A stretch of DNA of 64,000 bases from assembly GCA_033584155.1 (NCBI GenBank), contig CP138355.1, positions 2,489,826-2,553,825 of the forward strand, written 5' to 3'. The DNA is from Candidatus Electrothrix scaldis. Its GTDB lineage: Bacteria > Desulfobacterota > Desulfobulbia > Desulfobulbales > Desulfobulbaceae. A program made the position numbers and the translations under genes. This document shows, in pieces, positions 38,365-47,468 of the stretch (positions are counted from its first letter, which is position 1; the number at the start of each line of letters is the position of its first letter). Below the pieces are notes generated by a model. That model searched no databases. It worked only from the letters and a program-made list of their open reading frames with translations, and had not been told where the DNA came from.

Positions 38365-40116
38365 ATGAACGAAGAAACGAGTTCACTTAAAAAACAATTG
38401 GTTGACGGCCTTTCTTCTGGAACTCTTCTGGAGGCTATCCGGTGCATTCGTCTGAATAACCGTGCAGATAGAGAAGCACTTGGCCAGGAAATCGCCGCCC
38501 TTCATAATGTAGGCAAGATTGATGCAATAGCAGAATTCAGAAAGCTCAATCGTTCTGATCAGCAGCATGATTTTTTCATGGTCCGGCATGTGCTGGAAAA
38601 AGCTCTGCCTCTTATAAACGCCCCTGTTTACGCTGTGATGGACTGCGTCACATATCTTACTGAAGAAGCAGGGGGCAGGATAGGGCATGGCGTATTGAGT
38701 TCTTCTTTCATTAAATTCTGCGAGGCAGATACTGAACGTCCAAAGAAAGTGCTTTTGGCTGCTTTAGACAAGGTAGATGATACTTTTGCGTTCATAACTT
38801 CGGCAATCATTGCTGGCTCCCATTTTCAAGTTGAGGAGTATGCAGGTAAGGCTGTTGAGTTATGTTCGCACGAAAATCTCCAAGTCCAGTGCCAAGCCGT
38901 TCATGCATTGCGATGCATACAATATGGTAATCGCAAGGATCTCACAGGAGAATCTCTTCTGGGTATTCAAAAGGCGGTTGAAAAACGATGCGATGAGAAT
39001 CTATTCTCTGCGGCGTTACGTGCTGTTTTCGCATTGTATAAAGTAGACGAAAGCAAAGAAGAATGTGTTGTCGAAATTATGCAATATATTCTTCAACAGT
39101 TGAGCGATACGGTTCTCTACGCAGCTTCAGAACTCCTCTTTTTAGAAGCAAAGATTCTTCCTGTCAGCATGATTGATCTTCTGTTGCAAGCTTTACTCGA
39201 AACGAATGCTGAACATCATGAAGCGATAAGAGATATTGATTCAGGTCTTTGTTCTTTGTGGCAACGTGGAATGCAGGAGAGTGTCATATCCTTTCTTGAA
39301 GAAATACTCGTTCAGGAGCAGCACGAATTCTCTGTAAAACAATTTAACGAGTTGATCTGGGAAATTGCTGAAAACAAAGAACGTTCTCTGGATATTCTCA
39401 TCACCCGCTGGCTGCTTTCTAAGCAAGTGGCATTAGGTCGTGCTGCTGCGGACCTATTAGAGGCCAGCCCAGACGACGGCATAGCTGTTGCGGCTGATCT
39501 TGACCAATTACAGGAATTACCCGAAGGTATTCGTGTATTTTTAGCAAGAAAAGCCTGCGGGTGGTTTTTTCACAAGCAAATAAGTGCTGCCAGTTTCATC
39601 GTGTCATTGATTGATACTGCTTCGGACGATGAACTTGAAGAGATAAACGAAATTTTGTTTCATCCTCTTCTGATTAGTTATTCCGGAAGTGTAAAGGATT
39701 ATCTTATTAAAGTAGTTGGGGAAGAACCTTCCGAAAAGGTAAAGCTTGTTATTGATACTGTTCTCGAACGACTTAATATCTATCATGAAAGCTTAGAATC
39801 CCCTGTTGACGAGCTGGTGCCAACCCAGGTACAGCGAGAAACCCATCTTCGCTATATGAATAGACTGATGGCAGAATCGTACAAAGAAGCTCGGAAAAAC
39901 TCTATAGTTGAACAAATTGCAACTAAGTTCTGTTTACTGTATGGGTCGCGTTCTATTCATCGCTTTGAGAACGAATTTGTTAGCCAAAATGCCCGACAGG
40001 AAATTCCCATGCAGAAAATGAGGCATTCCTTTGAGATCCCTGCTCTTGAGTATCTAGACCCACATGAACTTAATTATAAGTTGCTAATTTTTCGTGCAGA
40101 AGGATGTGGCTCATGA
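38365..40116 (+). CDS. Helical-repeat (HEAT-like) protein, first gene of a two-gene module
   Basis: A 583-residue soluble protein with no family I recognise. It is almost entirely amphipathic helices in ~35-40-residue units (for example HENLQVQCQAVHALRCIQYG, ENLFSAALRAVFALYKVDES, SDTVLYAASELLFLEAK), suggesting a HEAT/ARM-like solenoid. There is no signal peptide or membrane segment. A GAAGGGAG ribosome site precedes the ATG. Its stop overlaps the next gene's ATG as ATGA, so both are likely made in fixed ratio. It may be a sensor or scaffold for the nuclease-like partner; that is inference from context. Confidence 0.7.
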   Translation: MNEETSSLKKQLVDGLSSGTLLEAIRCIRLNNRADREALGQEIAALHNVGKIDAIAEFRKLNRSDQQHDFFMVRHVLEKALPLINAPVYAVMDCVTYLTEEAGGRIGHGVLSSSFIKFCEADTERPKKVLLAALDKVDDTFAFITSAIIAGSHFQVEEYAGKAVELCSHENLQVQCQAVHALRCIQYGNRKDLTGESLLGIQKAVEKRCDENLFSAALRAVFALYKVDESKEECVVEIMQYILQQLSDTVLYAASELLFLEAKILPVSMIDLLLQALLETNAEHHEAIRDIDSGLCSLWQRGMQESVISFLEEILVQEQHEFSVKQFNELIWEIAENKERSLDILITRWLLSKQVALGRAAADLLEASPDDGIAVAADLDQLQELPEGIRVFLARKACGWFFHKQISAASFIVSLIDTASDDELEEINEILFHPLLISYSGSVKDYLIKVVGEEPSEKVKLVIDTVLERLNIYHESLESPVDELVPTQVQRETHLRYMNRLMAESYKEARKNSIVEQIATKFCLLYGSRSIHRFENEFVSQNARQEIPMQKMRHSFEIPALEYLDPHELNYKLLIFRAEGCGS

Positions 40117-41813
40117 AGCTCATTATTCGGGAATACCTTGCCTCGTTACGGGAAAGAAGGGAGCTGGATGCCCTGCTCCCGGACCTGCTTTCACAGATGG
40201 GTCTGGATGTCTTTGCAAAGCCAGGTATAGGCAATCGGCAGTACGGAGTAGATGTTGCTGCCTTTGGCAGCATTGATGGTGAACCAAAGAAGGTTTATCT
40301 GTTTTCAATCAAGCGGGGCGACTTAGGGAGAAAGGATTGGAACAGTGGCTCAATTCAGGATCTCCAGCCCTCAATGGATGAAATCCGTGATACATACATC
40401 CCAACACACCTGCCTGTCGAATACAAAGATAAGCCTATAGAAATCTGTATCTGCTTTGGCGGCGACCTGAAAGAAGAAGTTCGGCTGAATGTTTCTACCT
40501 ATGAAGAAAAATATAGAACAGAGCAACTCTCATTCAGCGAGTGGGGTGGAGAAAAAATAGCCGGATATATTGAAAAGTTTCTTCTACGGGAAGAACTGTT
40601 GCCTAAAGACTGTCGACGCCTGCTCAGGAAATCACTGGCCATGCTTGACGAACCCGATGTATCGCACAGGCATTTTTGCCAGCTGATCAAGCTGTTGGCA
40701 AACAATGAGGACAAAAAGCCGAAAGAAATACTGACCGCAATGAGGCAGCTCAATTTATGCCTGTGGATTCTCTATACGTGGTGCCGAGAAGCGGATAATC
40801 TCGAAAGTTCCTTTCTTTCTGGAGAACGAGCAGTATTAACGGCTTGGCACATAGGTAAACCATTCCTCAATAAGAAAAAGAAAGGCAAAATTTCAACGGC
40901 CCTGCTTGAAACATCAGCCTTCATTCTGTCACTCTACACGCAGATAGTTCACTATTATCTGGAAAACAAAATCCTTCCTCATACAGGAAAACTGTATGCG
41001 ATTTCCAGAGCAACAGCTCCATCCTGTGCGCTGGATGTCAATCTGAAACTCTTTGATCTCCTCGGCAGACTGGCTTTATCCGGGATCTGGTTATATTGGC
41101 TGTCAAGTCGTTTGTCGCAAGATGATACCCAAGAAACGGAAAAGGTTATTCAGCAAGGAATTGAGCAATACCGACTTGGGATTACACAGCTTATAGCAAA
41201 CAACCCTATCTTGTTTACCCCGTATAAAGATGACCAAGCAATAGACATTGCCCTTGCGGCCTATTTTTTAGCTATTGATCCGAAAAATCACGGCGATCTC
41301 CATGCGTGGTTGAGCAATATGGTTAATCGGATTCACTTTCTTTTTCAAACAAACAGCAACTATCCCTGCACGCTGCGTAATTACCATGAACTGCTGGAAC
41401 ACCCGATACAGGACAGGGAAGACTATCAAAAGAACGTCACAAACGCGAGCGTTCTGTATCCCACGATTGCGGTATTTGCCGCGTTGTTCGGATTTGAAAA
41501 TATTTATTCAGCCGTGCAGAAGATCAAATCCGATTTTTTAGAGCATTGCGATTTTCAGTATTGGTACCCGGATGCCACCTCAGAGGAACATTACTACACA
41601 AACGATAACCTTCACGGTGCGGCCTTCCTCGGCGTATACATCGACAAAGATCACAAGAGTTTCCTGGAAGATCTTTTTAGCGAGTGCGAGGAGTCAGCAC
41701 ATTTTCATGAATTAAGTGCGATCAAGTATGGACACTGGCCACTCCTCCTCCTTGCCTCCAGACATTACCGTTTACCAATACCCCTCCATTTTCTCAAAGG
41801 ATTACAAAAGTAA
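40113..41813 (+). CDS. PD-(D/E)XK nuclease-like protein with helical C-terminus
   Basis: The start is set at ATG 40113 (MKLIIREYLASLRERRELDA), which overlaps the previous stop as ATGA; another ATG lies at 40104. It is 566 residues. The N-terminal ~120 residues look like a restriction-endonuclease-like fold: LLPDLLSQMGLDVFAKPG, then GNRQYGVDVAAFG supplying the Asp and KKVYLFSIKRGDLGRKDW supplying the Lys (V-D-V ... S-I-K), followed by ICICFGGDLKEEV. Residues about 130-566 are helical without a known domain. I infer a DNA- or RNA-targeting nuclease paired with the upstream repeat protein, possibly an antiviral module. The fold assignment needs profile support. Confidence 0.7.
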   Translation: MKLIIREYLASLRERRELDALLPDLLSQMGLDVFAKPGIGNRQYGVDVAAFGSIDGEPKKVYLFSIKRGDLGRKDWNSGSIQDLQPSMDEIRDTYIPTHLPVEYKDKPIEICICFGGDLKEEVRLNVSTYEEKYRTEQLSFSEWGGEKIAGYIEKFLLREELLPKDCRRLLRKSLAMLDEPDVSHRHFCQLIKLLANNEDKKPKEILTAMRQLNLCLWILYTWCREADNLESSFLSGERAVLTAWHIGKPFLNKKKKGKISTALLETSAFILSLYTQIVHYYLENKILPHTGKLYAISRATAPSCALDVNLKLFDLLGRLALSGIWLYWLSSRLSQDDTQETEKVIQQGIEQYRLGITQLIANNPILFTPYKDDQAIDIALAAYFLAIDPKNHGDLHAWLSNMVNRIHFLFQTNSNYPCTLRNYHELLEHPIQDREDYQKNVTNASVLYPTIAVFAALFGFENIYSAVQKIKSDFLEHCDFQYWYPDATSEEHYYTNDNLHGAAFLGVYIDKDHKSFLEDLFSECEESAHFHELSAIKYGHWPLLLLASRHYRLPIPLHFLKGLQK

Positions 41814-41838
41814 AGAAACTATTAAGAAGGATACGAGT

Positions 41839-42627
41839 ATGCTTACATTGAAAAGCCCAAAAAACATATTAGCGCAGTATTTCCTTAGTTGCCTTATCCT
41901 CCTCATCACCTTCACCGCACTGCCTGTTTCCGCCCAGACAAGCGAGCTCCATATGAAACAAGGTGATATCTTTTATCGGCAATTCAACAACCGCAACGCC
42001 TTGGCCTCCTATAAAAAAGCTTTGGAGACACAACCGAAGAACTTTGACTGTCTGAGCAAGGTCGTCAGGGCATACAACGATGTCGGTGAAGACCTGTCTT
42101 CAGATGAGTCAGAACCGTATTACGAACAAGCTGTTCAGTACGCTGAAAAATTACAGCAGATGTTTCCAGATAAGGCGCAAAGTTATTACCAACTCGCTGT
42201 CAGCTATGGCAATCTTGCCCTCCTGCGGGGAAGCAAGGAAAAGGTGAAACTCTCCGGTTCGGTGGAGAAGAATGTCCGCAAGGCCATTGCCATGAACCCA
42301 GACTATGCAGACGCCTATGTGGTTTTGGGGATCTATTATAAAGAAGTGGCCAGCCTGAACGGCTTTTTAAAGACTTTTGCCCGTATCTTTTTCGGAGACC
42401 TGCCCGAGGGAACTTTCGAGGATGCGCTCAAGGCTTTTCACAAGGCCATCACGCTGAAAACAACACGGCTGGTCTACACCTATTTTCTCATCGGTCATAC
42501 CTATGAGTCTATGGACGAGCCGGAAAAGGCAAAACAGGCCTACCTGAAGGCAGTCGGTTTTCCCAACACTGATCATCGGGATCATGCTGTAAAGGAGCGT
42601 GCAAGAAACAGGTTGCAGTCGTTATAA
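41839..42627 (+). CDS. Periplasmic TPR protein
   Basis: The start is ATG 41839 (MLTLKSPKNILAQYFLSCLI) after AAGAAGGA, giving 262 residues. A hydrophobic signal peptide ends near PVSAQ (about residue 33). Three or more TPR units follow: ELHMKQGDIFYRQFNNRNALASYKKALE, the SYYQLAVSYGNLALL block, NPDYADAYVVLGIYYKEV, and VYTYFLIGHTYESMDEPEKA. TPR proteins act as docking scaffolds; its partner is unknown. It lies 25 bp after the nuclease-like gene but its exported nature suggests an unrelated function. Confidence 0.8.
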   Translation: MLTLKSPKNILAQYFLSCLILLITFTALPVSAQTSELHMKQGDIFYRQFNNRNALASYKKALETQPKNFDCLSKVVRAYNDVGEDLSSDESEPYYEQAVQYAEKLQQMFPDKAQSYYQLAVSYGNLALLRGSKEKVKLSGSVEKNVRKAIAMNPDYADAYVVLGIYYKEVASLNGFLKTFARIFFGDLPEGTFEDALKAFHKAITLKTTRLVYTYFLIGHTYESMDEPEKAKQAYLKAVGFPNTDHRDHAVKERARNRLQSL

Positions 42628-42700
42628 GTTCCAAGCCTCTCTTTGGGAGAGACAACGTGAGAACGGTTGTCTTTTATAAAATTATCAGGAATCAATTGCT

Positions 42701-43882
42701 ATGCAGAATTTTGTCTTTCAAAATCCCACCAAGATTATCTTTGGTCGCAAAACCGTCCCCTCTGTTGGTGCAGAGACCGCCTATTTCGGACAAAAGGCCC
42801 TGCTGGTCTACGGACAGAGTAGCATAAAAAAAAGTGGCCTCTATGATCAGGTCATGAGCTCCCTTGCCGATGCCGGTGTCACAGTGATTGAACATGGCGG
42901 CACCCGTTCCAACCCTCTCCTGGATCATGTCCGGGCAGGGATTGCCAAGGCCAAGCAGGAAAAGGTCGAGGTTATTGTCGCGGTGGGTGGCGGCTCGGTC
43001 ATTGATACGGCCAAGGCCATAGCTGCGGGAACTGTGGTAGAACACGATGTCTGGAAGTTCTTCACCGGTAAGAAATCCATCAAGGGGGCCCTGCCCGTGC
43101 TTACCGTGCTTACCTTAGCCGCAGCTGGCTCAGAGATGAACTCCGGCATGGTGATCACCAATCAGGACACCCAGGAAAAGTTCGGCTTCGGCCATCGCCT
43201 GCTCTATCCCAAGGTCTCCATCCTGGACCCGGAAGTCACCTTTACCGTGCCACCGGATTACACGGCCTATGGCGCTGTGGATGCCATCGCCCATGTCCTG
43301 GAATTCTATATGACCACTGAGGATCAGTACACCCCGGTGCAGGCTCGTTTTATCGAGGGGTTGATCCTGGATGCTATGGAGTCCTGTGACCGTTGCCTTG
43401 CCGACCCCAGTGATTATGACGGACGGGCCAATCTGATGTGGACCGCGACTCTGGCTCTGAACGGCCTGACTGCCGCTGGACTTGGACGGGTGGGCTTTCC
43501 CATGCATATGATCGAGCATTCCCTGAGTGCCCTCTATGATGTGCCGCACGGGGCTGGTCTTTCCGTGGTTATACCAGGCTGGTTGCAATGGTACTTAGGG
43601 CAGGATCCTGCCCGTATTGCCCGTTTGGGCCGGGGAATCCTCCCTCCTGCGGAACAACAGGAGCTGGCAGGGCAGGGGGATACTGTCATGGCGGAGCGGA
43701 CCATCACCTTTCTCCGTACCTGGTTCAGCAAGGTGAAGAGCCCGGTCTCCCTGGCTGAGTTAGATATCCCGGCAGAGGATATTCCCCGCATTGCCGAGAA
43801 TGCCCTCGGGCTTGCTAAGGTCTGGCGTTTGAATCAGTACAGCCAGGAGATAATCGAGGATATCCTCCGGCGCTGTGCCTAG
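42701..43882 (+). CDS. Iron-containing alcohol dehydrogenase (YqhD/BdhA type)
   Basis: A 393-residue group III alcohol dehydrogenase reducing aldehydes with NAD(P)H. The NAD-binding half has FGRKTVP, VYGQSSIKKSGLYD and VAVGGGSVIDTAKAIAAG (about residue 96). Metal ligands are expected in the YGAVDAIAHVLEFYMT block (Asp about 190, His about 194), MHMIEHSLSALYDVPHGAGLS (two His, about 265-285). TLAAAGSEMNSGMVI is typical of BdhA/YqhD enzymes. The exact substrate cannot be read from sequence. It is a single gene. Confidence 0.9.
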   Translation: MQNFVFQNPTKIIFGRKTVPSVGAETAYFGQKALLVYGQSSIKKSGLYDQVMSSLADAGVTVIEHGGTRSNPLLDHVRAGIAKAKQEKVEVIVAVGGGSVIDTAKAIAAGTVVEHDVWKFFTGKKSIKGALPVLTVLTLAAAGSEMNSGMVITNQDTQEKFGFGHRLLYPKVSILDPEVTFTVPPDYTAYGAVDAIAHVLEFYMTTEDQYTPVQARFIEGLILDAMESCDRCLADPSDYDGRANLMWTATLALNGLTAAGLGRVGFPMHMIEHSLSALYDVPHGAGLSVVIPGWLQWYLGQDPARIARLGRGILPPAEQQELAGQGDTVMAERTITFLRTWFSKVKSPVSLAELDIPAEDIPRIAENALGLAKVWRLNQYSQEIIEDILRRCA

Positions 43883-43944
43883 GTGAACGGTAGATTGAAC
43901 AAACGGGGATGATGGAGAGTAAACTTACTCTAGCGTCGTCTCCG

Positions 43945-44640
43945 TCAAGTTCTCCCGGTGGAGCGAAACCGCTTCCTGGAATTCTGCGCGCTACTCCTTG
44001 CACTCCTTTCCGGCAGATTTAACGCCCTGCGATAGTTTCCTTCAGAAAAACCAAAGAGCTTTTTACCGTTAATCACGGCAAAGGGGACATGCTGCACCCC
44101 GCCTGCCGCCCGCATCTTCTTTTTGGCCGTGCTGTCTCTCTCGATATTATACTCTGTAAAGGCAATGCGATGGGCGCGGAGAAAGGAGAGGGCCTGCTTG
44201 CAATACGGGCAAGAGCTTGCGGTGAAGATCACCACCTTGTCTTTTGTCGCTACTTGCCTGCTCGTTTTCTTGTGTTTGGGTTGCTTGGTAATTCTTCGAG
44301 GAGCCTGATTGGTGACTGCTGGCGCAGCTTTTCTTTCCTGCCTTTCCTGTCTGTCCTGCAAGGTGATGCTGGGTACCGTGTAGTTTGTTGCAGGTACCGC
44401 CTTGACACCTTCCACCCCAGGCGGCTTACTATTGCTGAAATGGCGGCCGCCTCTTTCATCAACCCACTGATAGATGACCTCGTCAGATTGTCTGTCTGTT
44501 GTGTCTGCGGTCTTGAGTTGCTTGAGGACAACGGCAGTACTTTCCGTAAATTTTTTCGCAAACCATTGGCGGATGTCGGCTCTGGTGAAAGAGAAGAAAA
44601 GAGCTGTTATCACCAGGGAGAGAAATGCTATTTTTTTCAT
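43945..44640 (-). CDS. DUF4124-glutaredoxin fusion, exported
   Basis: A 231-residue protein beginning with a signal peptide (MKKIAFLSLVITALFFSFTR). A DUF4124-like segment follows (EVIYQWVDERGGRHFSNSKP, about residues 54-74), then a basic linker and a glutaredoxin domain (about 134-215) with the active site SSCPYCKQA at C144/C147 and the HVPFAVINGKKLFGFSEGNY substrate loop. It probably acts as a periplasmic thiol-disulfide oxidoreductase. Its ATG overlaps the stop of the DoxX gene as ATGA, placing it third in a CPBP-DoxX-glutaredoxin operon. Confidence 0.85.
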   Translation of the reverse strand: MKKIAFLSLVITALFFSFTRADIRQWFAKKFTESTAVVLKQLKTADTTDRQSDEVIYQWVDERGGRHFSNSKPPGVEGVKAVPATNYTVPSITLQDRQERQERKAAPAVTNQAPRRITKQPKHKKTSRQVATKDKVVIFTASSCPYCKQALSFLRAHRIAFTEYNIERDSTAKKKMRAAGGVQHVPFAVINGKKLFGFSEGNYRRALNLPERSARSSAQNSRKRFRSTGRT

Positions 44641-45071
44641 GATACTTTGGTTGTTTCAATGCCTTGTTTCATATCAAAACTCATCAAGCCGGGACCGTTT
44701 GCAATCACCAAAAGTAGCCCGCCGATAATAGAGATGTTCTTGAGAAAAGTTTTAAAGAACTCCGCCCTGAGTTCCGGGTTGTCAAAGGTCCAGTAATCAT
44801 GGAAGTAATAGGTCCCGGACAGGGTGAAGATGAGCAGGAGGCATGCGCCGAGGCGGGCCTTATAACCTATGATCACGGAAACACTGCCTAAGAGCATAAA
44901 GGCAATTGCCCCGGCAAGGAGAATTTGCGGAGCAGGGACACCTTCCGAGGTCATCCGGGCAACTACTTGACCGTAATGGGGGACTTTATCGGCAAGGGCG
45001 CTGAGGAGAAAGACCAGGGAAAGGAGGGTGCGTCCTGCGATATTGAGGAGGCCTCTGAGTGTGGTGCGCAT
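44637..45071 (-). CDS. DoxX-family inner-membrane protein
   Basis: A 144-residue four-helix membrane protein of the DoxX family: LLNIAGRTLLSLVFLLSALA near the N-terminus, then ILLAGAIAFMLLGSVSVIIG and ISIIGGLLLVIANGPG at the end. DoxX proteins are often linked to thiol or quinone redox chemistry, which fits the downstream glutaredoxin. It overlaps that gene by 4 bp and lies 17 bp after the CPBP gene. Confidence 0.85.
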   Translation of the reverse strand: MRTTLRGLLNIAGRTLLSLVFLLSALADKVPHYGQVVARMTSEGVPAPQILLAGAIAFMLLGSVSVIIGYKARLGACLLLIFTLSGTYYFHDYWTFDNPELRAEFFKTFLKNISIIGGLLLVIANGPGLMSFDMKQGIETTKVS

Positions 45072-45088
45072 AATATATCTGTCTGGTT

Positions 45089-45889
45089 TTAAGAAGTAAG
45101 GAAAGTTGTTCCCATGAGGATAAGATTATAAGAAAAATGGAGTGCTATGGAGGGTCCAATTGATCTTGTTTTGACCCTAAACCAGAGGGCTGCTAATGCC
45201 ATAAAGGCAATAAAGGCAAAGGCGGGCCAGAAATAGATTGCCTCCGTGACATGGGAGCCTGCAAAAAGCACAGTGGTTATAAGGACTGAGCTGGTTGGGC
45301 CAAAGGAACGACAGAATCCGCCAAAGATCAGGCCCCGAAAGAGGAGTTCTTCAATTGGAGGGGCTAAAAGCAGAGCAATAATAAGCACGATAATGCGTTG
45401 GAATCCCGGCGTTGTCGCCATCTTGGCAAATGGGCCAATAGCATCTTTATCCGGTGGTGGACACATGAGCGGGGAGATAAAGAGGCAGGCAAGTGCGATG
45501 AGTATGCCAGCCCCAAAGGCCATGAGGATGGATCTCGGCGGCCCGATGACCCAGGCTGCACCAGTCAGGCTTCTGTCCTTTATTGCTTGGGAGAAGTAGC
45601 GGGCTGAGAGGAAGAGGGTAATGATGCCAGCAAGGAGGGCGGCTGCTATAACGGACAGAGGGGTAGCCTGCTGCGTGATTTGGGCGACGGTCTGCGGGTC
45701 TTTCAGATTTGCGCCCTGTGTGGCTGCAATGAGAGCAGCTACAACCCCAACAACGAAACCGGTCAGGACCTGTATCGTGAAATACAAGGCAAAAACAGCA
45801 AGGACTGGCCCGGCCTTAAGGCGAGGGGAGGGGGGCTGGGCTTGGGGAAGATCCTCAGGTTCTGTGCTTTGATTTTCTTGCGCTTCCAC
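45089..45889 (-). CDS. CPBP-family intramembrane protease
   Basis: A 266-residue polytopic protein of the CAAX/CPBP (Abi) family. After a Pro-rich cytoplasmic N-terminus there are about seven hydrophobic segments. The family motifs are visible: EELLFRGLIFGGFCRSFG (EExxxR, about residue 178), the FAGSHV histidine (about 208) and GPSIALHFSYN (about 250). Substrates are unknown. It is the first gene of the three-gene cluster. Confidence 0.88.
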   Translation of the reverse strand: MEAQENQSTEPEDLPQAQPPSPRLKAGPVLAVFALYFTIQVLTGFVVGVVAALIAATQGANLKDPQTVAQITQQATPLSVIAAALLAGIITLFLSARYFSQAIKDRSLTGAAWVIGPPRSILMAFGAGILIALACLFISPLMCPPPDKDAIGPFAKMATTPGFQRIIVLIIALLLAPPIEELLFRGLIFGGFCRSFGPTSSVLITTVLFAGSHVTEAIYFWPAFAFIAFMALAALWFRVKTRSIGPSIALHFSYNLILMGTTFLTS

Positions 45890-46057
45890 GTATGCGTCTC
45901 CTGGGGTTGGGGTGATAGAGGCTGCTCAGTAATGAAAAAACGAAAAGAACAATGACGCAGAAAAACATACAGCATTCTGGAAGTAAACAGAAAATGCTGC
46001 TGCCTGGATAATAAGGTAGATTATCGGGTAGGAGGAGTGGAGAGGAGGAGGGAAAAA

Positions 46058-46092
46058 GAAACCGGGTCATGCCTTTTGGCATGTACCCGGTG
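46058..46092 (-). terminator. Terminator after the CZB gene
   Basis: ACCGGGTCATGCC and GGCATGTACCCGGT pair around TTTT. On the minus strand the stem is followed by TTTCTTTTTCCC, about 35 bp after the CZB stop. Confidence 0.7.
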
Positions 46093-46125
46093 GGTTATCG
46101 GGGCAAGCCTGACTCTGGCACAGCG

Positions 46126-46587
46126 TCAATCCTGAGGAGAGTACTTTTCAAATTGCTTGTCACTCATAGCTGTAATGATTTTTTCCAGCTGGGCCAGCTG
46201 GTTCGTTATCTGCTTGGATTGCTGTTCCAGGGTGGAATATTTCTTCATAGCTTCTTCACGGTTCGCCGCAATGATTTTATGGGAACGACCGATTAACCTG
46301 CTGAAAAAGGACGGTTCACTTCCCTCGCCAAAGAGAATTGCGAAGATTTCCATATAGGTCTTGTGCAGATTATTGTGCGATTCCTCAATAGCATTAAAAC
46401 CGGGTACTTCACGTAGGTTCTGTCCAAATGAATAATACCATTGTCCGAAGGCACATTCTGTCGGATTAACAGGTACCTTGTCCTTTTCAAGAGGAACACC
46501 CTCGATGAGGGCACGAGCATTGGCAACCCATTTTTTATGACTGAGAACAGCTTTCTGCAGTTTTGCAATAACTTCATTCTTGTTCAT
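46126..46587 (-). CDS. CZB-domain (chemoreceptor zinc-binding) protein
   Basis: A 153-residue soluble protein starting at MNKNEVIAKLQKAVLSHKKW (46587), with GGAG just upstream; a longer frame to 46737 lacks conserved sequence. The CZB pattern is present: the first His in LSHKKWVANAR (residue about 17), the Cys in ECAFGQWYYSFGQNL, and the later His in IEESHNNLHKTYMEIF. A C-terminal coiled coil (MKKYSTLEQQSKQITNQLAQ) follows. Stand-alone CZB proteins bind zinc and regulate signalling proteins. No chemoreceptor is adjacent. Confidence 0.85.
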   Translation of the reverse strand: MNKNEVIAKLQKAVLSHKKWVANARALIEGVPLEKDKVPVNPTECAFGQWYYSFGQNLREVPGFNAIEESHNNLHKTYMEIFAILFGEGSEPSFFSRLIGRSHKIIAANREEAMKKYSTLEQQSKQITNQLAQLEKIITAMSDKQFEKYSPQD

Positions 46588-46914
46588 TTTGACTCCGGGA
46601 AAAACAAAAGGTATGTCAGGTACACCAGACGGAGACACTGCTCGCAAAAGATGCACAGGGCCGCATGTAACTGCGGGTAATTGAGTGTCACCTTTTCCCG
46701 AGCAGTATGTTGTAATTACCTTAATAAAGGTAACCATAATATCCTGATAAAGTAAATGCTAATCCGACATTGTGGTGTAAATATTCATTTTTATATGCGC
46801 CCGAGGGGGCTGTCAGGTAGGTTAGTGGAGACCTTATATCTGATCCGACTGCCTTGGTGTGCAGGTCGGATCAGATGAGGATTGATTGGGAGTAATTGGG
46901 ACTGATGGGCTGAA

Positions 46915-47238
46915 CTAACGGACTTTTAAGGCCTCCATCATTTGCGCCTGCATCAGCTTCCGTACCTTTTCTATCATAGCTGGTTGGACAATAGGCAGAA
47001 TGTCGGTTTGCATAAATTTTTGCGGAACACGCTCGGCCATCATCTTGGTACGCATTTCATTTTGCAGTATCCTGGCTGCGAAATTTTTCTTGATTGTTTC
47101 CTGCTGCATCTTGGTGATTAATTCATCAACCTTTGCCTGAATACTCGCAGTGTTTATCTGCGCTGCTGCTGCGGCAGGGCTGGAGAATATTGCTGTGGCT
47201 GTCAGTACGACACACAGTTTGAGCATTAAGTTTTTCAT
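46915..47238 (-). CDS. Small secreted protein, last gene of an exported operon
   Basis: 107 residues with a signal peptide ending in SPAAAAAQ (about 26). The mature part is helical and Met/Gln-rich (LITKMQQETIKKNFAARILQ, MMAERVPQKFMQ, KLMQAQMMEALKVR). It resembles in style the larger secreted protein upstream (MTQISG..., MVQERMMAQRM, MQPFIMSGLL), suggesting related function. No known family. It lies 40 bp after a 40-residue membrane protein gene in the same orientation. Confidence 0.7.
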   Translation of the reverse strand: MKNLMLKLCVVLTATAIFSSPAAAAAQINTASIQAKVDELITKMQQETIKKNFAARILQNEMRTKMMAERVPQKFMQTDILPIVQPAMIEKVRKLMQAQMMEALKVR

Positions 47239-47278
47239 CTTTCTTCCTCTGTTTAAGGTATAATTTTACGAAACAATA

Positions 47279-47401
47279 TTATTCATCTCGTTGCGGATTA
47301 GGGCTTTTGTCTTGGTTGTCCTTTTTCCGGCAAAGCAGATAAATGTATACTGCAAGTGACAGGATGACGACGGTGTTGACAAGGACGATGAAAAGTTTCA
47401 T
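47279..47401 (-). CDS. 40-residue single-pass membrane protein
   Basis: ATG at 47401 opens a 40-codon frame: MKLFIVLVNTVVILSLAVYI, then YLLCRKKDNQDKSPNPQRDE and TAA. One hydrophobic helix (residues 3-24) is followed by a Cys and a positively charged cytoplasmic tail. In the reconstructed pre-insertion operon its start lies only 7 bp after the upstream gene's restored stop. Context and composition support a real small membrane protein; no family is recognised. Confidence 0.6.
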   Translation of the reverse strand: MKLFIVLVNTVVILSLAVYIYLLCRKKDNQDKSPNPQRDE

Positions 47402-47468
47402 CGTGTTATCAGCAGTTCGGATATCTGCTGTCAGTGGTGGAGCACGTTGCCTTCGTCAATGGATTGTT

